Assembly: GCA_048772705.1 (NCBI GenBank)
Contig: JBLWGC010000043.1
Span: 434,001-498,000, forward strand
Length of the DNA stretch: 64,000 nucleotides
Reading direction: 5' to 3'
Source of the DNA: Leidyana gryllorum EB-2025a
Taxonomy: Eukaryota > Apicomplexa
Below, one piece after another: positions 55,759-64,000 of the stretch (positions within the stretch are counted from its first letter, which is position 1; every line of letters begins with the position of its first letter). The notes beneath the pieces are model-generated. The model saw nothing but the letters and a program-made list of their open reading frames with translations. It was not told where the DNA came from and ran no database searches. The position numbers were made by a program, and so were the translations under genes.

Positions 55759-56814
55759 TCACTCTCGAATAAGAATAGGGGAGAATCGAGGAGCATTCCA
55801 ATTGGGAATCACCGCCAACAGCAGCACAGACACCAAACATGTGATCGACACACCCAGAATGTCAATTGTCACTTGAATGGCAGCACCTGCAGAGAGAAGT
55901 GAGTGGGAGAGTGGGAGAGTGGGAGAGAGCAACAGTGCCAGTGATCGTAGCCGAGATCAAATGTGTGAGAGGGGCAGTGACTTTAGTGAGTTAAACACAA
56001 AGTAGTGATTGTTTGTTTATACCTGCGTGTGCAGGATCGAATCCGCACCACCAGAGCGCCAAAGGCATAAAAGTGCCAATGAGGACCGCGACAAAGACGA
56101 TCAAATACATTGAAGCGCAGATCGCTGAAACGCAGCAGGAGATGTCTCCGCTATGGGGGAAGAGTCGCTTACCGGCCACCTCCCATACTGTGCCTTCGAA
56201 GAGATAGACACGGGCAAAGGACACCGCGGATAGAATGGTCGCCAGCTTGAGACTGCGCAGACAAACAGAGTACGTTAGACATCTCGCCCCACCGCACTGC
56301 AGTCTACTCACCCCGTCCAGAGCTCGCGACGCACAAAGTGTTGGAGTGTCTTGTGGGGGTAAAAGTCGTTACGGGCGATGGCTCTGATGACCAGAACGGT
56401 AGATTGGCTACCGGCGTTGCCTCCGGCTCCAACGAGCATTGTGAGGAAGAATACAATGATGGGATGTTGGACCAACAGTCCCTGGAATCGCTTGAGGATA
56501 AAGGAGGATAGACTCTGGAGGACCAGAAGCGCTACGAGCCATGAGAAGCGATGAGAGAATCGATTAAGACTCTCAACCTCATCGGGTACGCGGCGATCGC
56601 TTTCAAGTCCACCTCCAGTGTTGGTGGTTACAAGACAGGTGGCGGGTCCCAAGGTGCGGGCGCTGGGATGTGTGACCATGCTGGGTACTTCGGACATGTA
56701 GTCGAGCACTTCGACGCTTTCGGCGCGGAGTGTACTCGGTCGCAACATTCCAACCCCCAAATTGATTGATCTCTCCAATCCCACCTCAAACAGTGTTTCA
56801 GCAGATGACATCAT
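55759..56814 (-). CDS. MgtE/SLC41-type divalent cation transporter
   Basis: Three exons, about 290 aa. A soluble N-terminus of ~85 residues precedes the MgtE membrane domain. Its hallmark is the phrase FLTMLVGAGGNAGSQSTVLVIRAIARND, matching GNAGSQ in helix 2 of MgtE. Then come FVRRELWTG, SLKLATILSAVSFARVYLF, LIVFVAVLIGTFMPLALWWCGFDPAHA and IDILGVSITCLVSVLLL. The DPAxAxxxxxxTxxDxxG pattern of helix 4-5 is present, so Mg2+ or related transport is likely. Bacterial MgtE regulatory domains (N and CBS) are missing, as in eukaryotic short members. The start is the first of two adjacent ATGs (56814). Its start is 28 nt downstream of the tail-anchored gene's stop. Confidence 0.78.
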
Positions 56815-56842
56815 AACTATCTCTCTCTCTACACATTCATTG

Positions 56843-57775
56843 TTAAGGGATCTCGTGGCCCCCTTTGCGGGTTCTGAACCAGAGATGGCTCAGAAAATGG
56901 GTAAGCACTACGACTAAGAAGACAATTATCCAGAACCTATACGCTAGTAGTAATCTGCCGACTCGATGATCTCACTCACCGCACATTCATCACAGGATCC
57001 AGATATTGAACGGGCAACTGACCCTCGTCTAACTTGTCCGCCACCTCTCTCCTGGTCACAGCTGACCGTCTCTCTACTTCCTCCACCACAACAGTGGGTG
57101 AAACGGCCAATCCGTCGCCTCCTCCAGACTGCTCTGGATTCTTCGGTGGGGGAGTGTGGGCGGGTACCTCGGCAGCAGCCTCGATCCGCTTGAGAACATC
57201 AGCCTCCTCCTTCGTGACCTCCTGACTGTTAGGAGCCATGTCGGCGACCGCAGTCTCGACCGCCTCTTCAGCACTACTCGACGACACCAACTCCGCCGTA
57301 GTCGGCTCCTCCTCCTCGGCGGCCGCCGCAGCTGCCGTCTCCGGCGCCGGCTTCAACAAGGCGTCCTTGAAAGACAGAGATTGCCGCGGCTCTGCACGTA
57401 ATGAGACAGAGAAATCGATTTGGTTCCTGTCAATCTGCCCAACTCACCTCCTGCGTCCTCCTCATTGGCGGTTTCCCCCTCCGAAGGAGGAGCCTCCCGC
57501 AGTATCTGCTCTGTGGCCGGAACGATTCGGGTCGTATTCTGGTTGGGCTCGTAGGTGCGATGATGTCTTATTGTACGCTTCTCCAACAGCGGGTGTTCCA
57601 AGAACGCCCCTCGCTTGTCTGCGGGCAAAATCACTACAGCGCCAGGAGACGTCTTGGAGGCAAAGGGCGTGGGAGCTCTGCCCCCCATAGATTCGACAAG
57701 TTCATTCAGCTCGTCCAACACTTCAGCCTCCAAAGGCAAGACCGAATATACCTCTAAAGTTGGTGGACTAGACAT
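56843..57775 (-). CDS. Tail-anchored membrane protein, function unknown
   Basis: Three exons, about 282 aa. The N-terminal ~100 residues form a small compact region (LEVYSVLPLEAEVLDELNEL to PGAVVILPADKRGAFLEHP). A long acidic, Ala/Glu-rich stretch follows (EEEEPTTAELVSSSSAEEAV…), then a conserved-looking basic and acidic mix. A single C-terminal helix (WIIVFLVVVLTHFLSHLW) ends with a short basic tail RTRKGGHEIP. The last intron, 56955-56979, is 25 nt with ends GT…AG. Without it the frame stops after MNVR and the membrane helix is lost, so the intron is well supported. No family recognised; the topology suggests an ER or organelle tail-anchored protein. Confidence 0.55.
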
Positions 57776-57825
57776 TTTTCCCGTATTCGCGCGAATTTTC
57801 CTTGAATGCATGTGCACATTAAGAT

Positions 57826-60466
57826 CACCAGATGAAGTCAGATTTTGCGTACATCGCCCACGGGAACTTCCGCAATAATGACATATTGAAAAACTTCTCA
57901 ATGGGCAAATCGAGTTGTTTACAGAAGGTTACAGTGATTCTGCAAACAGAGAGAAATCAATCAAATAACTTATAAAATGTGCCGTTTCAAGTCGCCGATT
58001 CCCAACACATTTTCGGAGACACACTCTCCACATTAATAATCAGAGCATCCGTCGTAACGAGATGCGGGGTGCAGTTTCAACGGCGACATCAAACGTAGAG
58101 CGCAGAACCGATGAATACTCACCTTGGATCCATATAGTGTTGCTTCGAAGTGTGGTTCGACACCGTCTTGTTCTCATCCTTGACCCGAATCCTCAACTCT
58201 TGATTGACGCGTTTGGTACTATACGGACGAACAGAGATGGCTATTGGGGAAAATGAGATTGACAATCACTTACATTAGCTGTGTCAGCCGCTTCCCAACT
58301 TGATCTTCTCGCATGTTCGGTCTGACTGCAGACACTCTCGGAGGATCATCAGGACCCCGAGATTGAGCCTCGAAAGTAAATTCACGTTTGGAATCTTTCT
58401 TCAGATATGCGGCGTAGGCTTCCAACTCTTGAATGTCCTCACACAGCCAAGCCAACTGCTTCTGCAACTTTTCCATCGACGCGTCGTGCTGTTTGGGAAC
58501 ACTACGCTGGTGATTACATAGGATGGCGACTTGACTGCAGAACGGCAATGAATGTCTTGCGCGCGAATCGACCATACTCACCGATTAGCGTGTTCATAGA
58601 ATCGCTTGCAGTCTTCAACATTACTTTTATCCACATTGTGATCAGGTTCGTCAATCTTGGCCAACTCTGACTGCAACGTGATGGACGCATTATAGGTTCT
58701 GAACACTTTTGCCGATAAACCAGGCATCAGATCTCGCAGATAACGATTGAGGGCACCTGGCTGAACCGCGAATGATGAGGGAATGTCATCGACAAAAACA
58801 AAGTCCACTCACCGAGGTGGTGTCAAATATGTTCTCTGTGGCGCTCTTGTTGGCACAGAAAGACTTGAGATTGTGATACGCCATTGGATCCAACGTGACA
58901 GTATTTAAGTATCGGATCGAGTCCTTCCCGAGAAAATCAAGGGTAATTTGACACTGCTCATCATCAAAAGCTGTCACGTGTTCAACTCTGAGACTGCAAC
59001 ACCCAACGGTATCAGCTTCTTCCTCACGATCTTTCTCATTCCCAACTCTCAGCGCCAAAGCGTCAATTACGTAAGTAGCTGTACCCAACTGCTTCTCGGT
59101 GATGTCAGTGGCTGCAAACACACGTGTGTCATAGGAGACACGGAGAAATAATGTGCCACTTACACTGCATCCGAGCCCGATAGTCCTTGCGAATGGCATA
59201 GATATGGTTCTTCAGCCTTCTCGCCAACTCGTACTTGAGATAATCTTTGATGCCCTTGACAGCACTCGAAGCGCCCAAGAACACATATTTTGGCTGATTG
59301 TTTACGGTATCCCTATATAAAGCCAGCCAAGTGACGCTGGGATCGTGATAGACATCTTGCCAACTATGGCCGCGTAGCCACTCAGGTAGTCGAGGCACCG
59401 GGGCGTTCTCGGACAGGTTTAAGATCACCTCATCAGGAAAGATTCTTCGCTTCAATTTCCCCATCTTTGGATGTTCACCACGTCCGCGAAACAGGCCTGG
59501 GACTTCGGCTTTGTAGCTAGCCACTTTTTCTCGAATCCAGTCATGCAGAGCGTACATGTGCGGGCCTTCCACCTTGAGCCTTTTGATCCTTTCCTCCTCA
59601 CGTTCCTCCTTAGTTAGAGCTTTGCGATTCTCCTTCTCTTTGATCTTTTGTGCCTCCAAGAATTCACGGATTTCTGTGAAGTCCGCCTTTTCAAAGTATG
59701 GCAAGTTGGCCTCGACTCTGTTTCTTTTCCGCGAGCTGCTTCCCGGTGTCATGGCCAGCGCAGCAACTTTGGTATTCAATTCCATCGCCGGAGAGGGGTT
59801 GGAGGGAGTTGGAGCAGCAGCGCCGTCACTTGGGGGCTCCTCGTACCCGCCATTGATGAATTTGTGATCCTCCGGGAAGGTGGAGAGGAAGGCTGTCCAG
59901 AAGTTGGTGACGAAGCGAGACTTTTCGGGATAGTCAGAAGTTTGGGCAGCACACCAGAAGTTCGCAACCTCCTCTGACTGAGGGGGAAGCTCGATTCTGT
60001 GCCCGTTATATATCATAGGGATCTTGTGAGGCTGATACGGGGGATAGAACATGAGTCCATGATGTTCGAGATATCTCCATTGAGGATCATCCTTGCCCTT
60101 CATAGGCTTATCCCACCAGGTGTTAACAGGCTCGAAGTGCTCTTCAGTCAAGATGTGCTTTCGCTTTCGTGTGCCAGCATTTTTGGTTGGAGTTCGAGGC
60201 TCCTTCTTGACACTTGTCTCTTGTTTAGCCGAATTGGAGCGTTTGACGGGTGTTACAGGCTCGTGTTTGACTGTCTTGATTGGTGGCAGCTTAGTAGGGG
60301 GAATCAAAGGCTCCTCATCATCATCATCGTCTACAGGAGGTATGGGGACTGGAATAGGGGGCGGCAGGTCACTCGAGGCAGCGGGTAATATTGGCTCGTT
60401 ATCGGACACATCCTCGTCAAGCACCATGTGTCGACTCTGCTGCCTGCGGGGTGGTTGGTCACCCAT
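57826..60466 (-). CDS. DNA topoisomerase I (type IB)
   Basis: About 745 aa in six exons. The N-terminus is Pro/Asp-rich and basic (NLS-like). The core starts at [23 protein letters not shown], then [101 protein letters not shown], and [17 protein letters not shown]. The linker helix and the C-terminal domain follow, with [10 protein letters not shown] holding the catalytic Tyr, and [21 protein letters not shown]1 relaxes supercoils ahead of polymerases. The intron before the last exon (57941-58130) is long (~190 nt); an acceptor at 58214 keeps the frame where the nearer AG would give a stop. First ATG at 60466. Confidence 0.92.
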
Positions 60467-60508
60467 CAGATCGGGGAAAAATTTTACAAAGTTGAACAAG
60501 GCTGATCG
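60467..60508. promoter_or_regulatory. 42-nt spacer between divergent start codons (topoisomerase I / four-helix membrane protein)
   Basis: Contains an A5 run directly followed by T4. No TATA box or other motif is recognised. Confidence 0.45.
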
Positions 60509-61335
60509 ATGAGGGTTTCAGATGCTGCTTACGCCCCGATAGGACAGAGTTTCAGCGTAGTGCCGACTACGGCAGATGATCATCTCGTAAGCATTAGCGC
60601 TGCGCATTGTATTGTTGCGGCAGGTAACGTACGTTCCCGCGACGCACACTTATGTGGCCCCGGAGAGTACTGCCACAGCGCCACTGAGAGAGTTGCAAGG
60701 CGACGAGTTTGATCCGTCAGCGCCTCCGATTGACAAGGCGCATCTGAAGTCTCTGTCTGGCATTATAGTGTCGTTGATATTCACGATGATGGTCATCTCA
60801 ATGTATACCTGCCTTTCCCGGCCTGATTTCAGCTTTCCGTTTCTGCTAGTTGGTTACTACGCCTGGTGTGTACGTGGGCAGTGGAGTTCTTCAAAGATTT
60901 TCCGTGTCACACGTAATGGGCACACTAAAGAGGTGGAGAAAGTTTACGACCACACGACCAATCTGGTGTGTGCTACCCCCGAGACAGTAGCGAACGTGCA
61001 AGCTTTCAGCTATCTATTGGCAGCTATCAGTGTGCTCGACGCAATATGGATCTTCACGGGTTACAATGCCTGGACATGTCGTTTTGACGATCCCCCAAAG
61101 AATGATGACTCGAATCGCAAGGATCCGACCTTCTGCTTTGACGAGCGGTCCGAAAAGACCCTGATGAGTACCTATACAATTCACTCGTTCGCATTGCAGG
61201 CGTCTGTCATCAACATATTCTTGAAAGTGAGTATTGAAATCCCCCGTTTGTTGGTTGCCACACAAGTCGTAGGTGCTCACTGTGATCCTCTGCGCTTTAT
61301 GGGTTTCGAGGCAGCAGAAGGCCCGATCAGCCTGA
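60509..61335 (+). CDS. Four-helix membrane protein, function unknown
   Basis: Three exons, about 246 aa. An N-terminal cytosolic part of ~65 residues (rich in Pro and Thr, with EFDPSAPPID) precedes four hydrophobic segments: SGIIVSLIFTMMVISMYTC, FPFLLVGYYAWC, VQAFSYLLAAISVLDAIWIF and INIFLKVLTVILCALWV. A loop with paired Cys (TCRFDD…FCFDE) lies before the last helix. The last splice, GTGAGT…GTCGTAG after FLK, replaces a polar tail with a membrane helix and a basic end, so I prefer the 61335 stop over 61340. No family recognised. The end overlaps CPSF73 on the other strand by 9 nt. Confidence 0.55.
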
Positions 61336-63591
61336 ATTGACAGCTTCAACAGCAACAGCGGGTTGAGGCATGAGGCTGGGGAACTGCGCTGCCAACAATG
61401 TCTTGACCACTTCCCTCTCGTGTCGTCGATGATACTGAAGTGGATCGTCTTCTGCCCGTTGAAGACACACCCAATAGAGGCAGGCCATGACCCAATCTCT
61501 GGCCGGAGACCACTGAGCGACGACGAAAGTCGAAATTCGAGACAGCAGGACGACTCACCAAATGTTGAAAGACAATCTGTTTGGCCTCAATGTCAATCTC
61601 GAAGGCTAACCACCCGTTTATAGACCCTCGTACTCCTTTCTCTGTCCATTCCGGCACTAATCCACCTTTCTGGTACAACTCTTCTGCTTCGAGCACTATA
61701 TGATTGAGACCTTCAGGACTCAAACACGCATCCGGAAGGTCCACACGGCACTTGAGCAGCACCTCCTGAGCTTCAACGTCGACGTAGGTGCTCAACTCAT
61801 CCTCCTTGATCAAGCAAACTCTCTGCACGACGGCGGGGGATTGAGGGAAACAAAGACATTTTGTCTGACTCACCCCTTGGGGTCTCGAGAGGACAATGGC
61901 ACTGGAATACGGGCGGCTCTCCTCGTTCTCGTCCATGGTGCTGTGGATGATAAAGTTTGAGGGGTCGGCGGGCGGCAGAGACCCACCTGTCGTTCTCGGC
62001 TGCCAGTTCATCAGCTAAGCTTCCGAGCACGAGAACTTTATCTTTGATTGGAAACTCCAGCAACACTCTTTGAAGGAGATCGGGAGTGAACACCGAGAGT
62101 GCGGGTCTCAGAGCGACGAGTTTTTCCTTCAAAGCCCGCATTTCATTCCTCTCTCCGTGAACTAATATCACAGAGGGAGGCATAATGCTGTCAATCAGAT
62201 CGCTGGTCTGCTTGAAATCCGCGTGCGCCGAGAAGGATATCATCTCAAAGCTCGACCGAACGGGAATCTCTCGCCCATCGTTCCGAGTGATACTCGCCGG
62301 AAGCCCTTTGAGTTGATCTGCCAACGTTCCCCGCAAAGTGTACCCCGTCAAGATCACCCCGTTCCGGGCGTCTCCAGCCCACATCTCGAAGATCTCTCGA
62401 GAAGGACCACTCTGCAACATACCGGGAGCAGCGAGAACGACGCACGGCTCTGCGAAGATTGATTTGGGACACTCCCAGCCAGAGACTCACCATCGCGTGT
62501 TAGAATAGCCCGAATTTCCTCAACACTCCGAGCAGACCGCACGTGTTTAAAGTTGAAGGCGTCTTGGCCTCTCATTGCCCGTTCCCGAACATAGTTTCCT
62601 CCATAGCCGGCCGCATATTCGGCCATAATTTCCATTCCCTTATCACTGAGAGCCGATAGATATATGATGGGAGTCTTTGTCTCTCTCCGGCGACTCCACT
62701 GCTCATTCAGGATGAGGAGTAACTCTTGGACGCGGCCGAGCGCAAAGATGGGCAACAGACACTTCCCCCGTCTCCCCACCACAATGTTCTCAACAGCTTT
62801 GATGAACCGCCGCTCCCGCGCGAGGCGCTCTTCGTGGAGCTTAAGTCCATAGGTGGACTCACAAATCAAAACTTGGACGGACAAACCGCGGGGAACCGAC
62901 GCCTTGGGGACATGTCTGTCCTCTTCGGCCGAGTAGTCACCTGGAAGAGTGTGTCGAACGGGAGGCCCCCCAGAAATGTCGCTGGGCTCTCACCGGTATA
63001 GAGGAGACGTATATCGCCGATTTTGACGGCGAACATACACGCGCCCACCACGTGCCCGGCTCCAAAGCAGGTGACTTCGATCCCACCATAGTCGACAGTT
63101 TGGCCAAAGTGCATAGTGTCAATCTTATCTAAGCACTTCTGGACATCATTCTGATTAAAGAGCCACGACGCTCGGCCGCCAGAATGCTGTTTAGCGAATC
63201 CCGCATAGTCGTTCCAGACCAAAAGCGATAGAGCTTTGGTGGGTTCCGTCATTAATACCCGGCCACGGAACCACGTGTGGTTCAGCAGATACGGCAGCGC
63301 TCCACAGTGGTCGAGATGGAAGTGGGTAACCAGACAGAGTTCCACATCAGCCAAGTCGAGGACATCGAATATAGGGAGGGCTGTCACACCAGTGTGGGCC
63401 GGGTGGATACCACAGTCGAACATTATCTTGCGGCCTTGGAACGATACGAGGATACATGAGCTGTTGTGGAGAGCGTCGCCGCCATAGTGACAATATTATA
63501 AAAGCACTCACCGCCCAACTTCGCATCCCGCCCCTAATGGGGTGACCTCGAGGTCAGAAGAAAGACGCCCTTCAACCTGGCGTCCCAGCAT
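61327..63591 (-). CDS. CPSF73 (CPSF3) pre-mRNA 3'-end endonuclease
   Basis: Seven exons, about 660 aa. Beta-lactamase motifs: VTPLGAGCEVGR|SC, IMFDCGIHPAHTG, THFHLDHCGALPY (HxHxDH), GAGHVVGACMF, LLYTGDYS. The beta-CASP part has LICESTYGLKLHEERL, LLPIFALGRVQELLL, APGMLQSGPSREIFEMW, GYTLRGTLADQL and ISFSAHADFKQTSDLIDS, VILVHGERNEM. The C-terminal domain ends WSPARDWVMACLYWV as in human CPSF73 (WSSDPISDMVSDSIV). CPSF73 cleaves pre-mRNA at the poly(A) site and is the target of benzoxaboroles in apicomplexan parasites. First ATG 63591, 33 nt from the divergent neighbour. The stop overlaps the four-helix protein by 9 nt. Confidence 0.93.
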
Positions 63592-63624
63592 TGAGTGGTA
63601 AGTAGTTTTTTGGCATTGCCACCA
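63592..63624. promoter_or_regulatory. 33-nt spacer between divergent start codons (CPSF73 / edge protein)
   Basis: Contains a T6 run. It must carry or overlap both promoters. Confidence 0.4.
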
Positions 63625-64000
63625 ATGATGTACAACTGCTCTGAACCTCCTACCCCTCTTGACCACTCCGCTATGCGCTCTCATCACCACACTCCCACCG
63701 AGAATCATGTTGAAAGACTTCTATCTCCCAACACCCTCCCGCCTTTCCCCGCCTCCGACGCCCCTGTGCAATCAGAGCCGGCAATGTGGCCCACAAGCGT
63801 GGGGGCCTTGCTGCTCCTCGCAGGACATCTGGTAACTCCAGATCGTACCCACGCTCTATGCTGCAACCTCTTATGTCTCGTCGTCTGTCTCATCATGTCT
63901 CTCGCCCCCCGCTACCGACCCTGCAGTGCAAGTACTGCTCTCTTCACGGCCACTATCCTCGAATTCGCCTTTACTGTGTGGTGTTTCTGCCTCTTCTCGG
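63625..64000 (+). CDS. Membrane protein, N-terminal part only, cut by the right edge
   Basis: An open frame from two adjacent ATGs (63625 and 63628) reaches the end of the window without a stop, 125 codons. The first ~55 residues are polar with Pro and His. Then come hydrophobic segments: VGALLLLAGHLV, CCNLLCLVVCLIMSLA and TALFTATILEFAFTVW. At least two or three membrane helices are expected. The family is not recognised. The frame could be interrupted by an intron beyond the edge. Confidence 0.45.
   Translation, partial: MMYNCSEPPTPLDHSAMRSHHHTPTENHVERLLSPNTLPPFPASDAPVQSEPAMWPTSVGALLLLAGHLVTPDRTHALCCNLLCLVVCLIMSLAPRYRPCSASTALFTATILEFAFTVWCFCLFS

Noticed and set aside
57941-58130. TTGATG … CTGA in the last topoisomerase intron as a C/D snoRNA
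   Set aside because: Weak C box, no terminal stem; length alone is not evidence.
58214-58268. Nearest AG (after ccccaat) as acceptor in topoisomerase I
   Set aside because: Gives an early stop; the later AG at the GTATAG keeps the conserved linker and catalytic Tyr in frame.

Overview
This is nuclear DNA of a eukaryote. About 36 protein genes fill 64 kb (one per ~1.8 kb). Most are cut by short GT–AG introns, typically 35–60 nt and in the clearest cases only 25–32 nt, and both strands are used almost without gaps. The gene set points to a myzozoan alveolate. There is an apicortin (partial p25-alpha plus doublecortin) at 11985-12779 and a calcium-dependent protein kinase with EF-hands on both sides of its kinase at 35044-37421. 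The extreme compaction and moderate GC recall compact apicomplexan relatives such as gregarines, but the genus cannot be fixed from sequence alone.

Layout. 1-6.1 kb: a truncated membrane protein, a propeller protein that probably continues into a Regnase-like NYN nuclease domain, and a bestrophin. 6.2-16.8 kb: TIP41, an E2 of the UBC7 class, a bacterial-type lactate permease, a secreted Cys/Thr-rich protein, apicortin, Arp1 and an UNC93-like transporter. 16.8-29 kb: a PAZ–PIWI protein without slicer residues, UDP-sugar pyrophosphorylase, an SRSF1-like splicing factor, a second secreted protein, gamma-COP and a possible small RRM-like gene. 29-42 kb: a Brahma-type SNF2 ATPase, SNU13, an acid-sphingomyelinase-like phosphoesterase, the CDPK, aspartate kinase and an SNM1 nuclease with a C-terminal PIP box. 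42-52 kb: hexokinase, an unknown protein, a Cdc20/Cdh1-like protein, a PX–WD40 protein, a RING/C2H2 protein and GFAT. 52-64 kb: a VPS11-like protein, an MgtE-type transporter, a tail-anchored protein, topoisomerase IB, a four-helix membrane protein, CPSF73 and a second truncated membrane protein.

How genes relate. Hexokinase, GFAT and UDP-sugar pyrophosphorylase belong to hexose and nucleotide-sugar supply. SRSF1-like, SNU13 and CPSF73 belong to mRNA processing. Gamma-COP, VPS11-like and PX–WD40 belong to membrane traffic. Arp1 and apicortin, both microtubule-related, are adjacent. Divergent start codons lie only 31-55 nt apart at seven places, and each spacer holds a run of A or T. Co-oriented neighbours are often 12-50 nt apart, and three convergent pairs overlap in coding sequence. 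No tRNA, rRNA, transposon or CRISPR array was found.

Gene models were spliced by eye from reading frame, GT/AG sites and family conservation. Single intron borders may be off, but the family calls rest on recognisable motifs.
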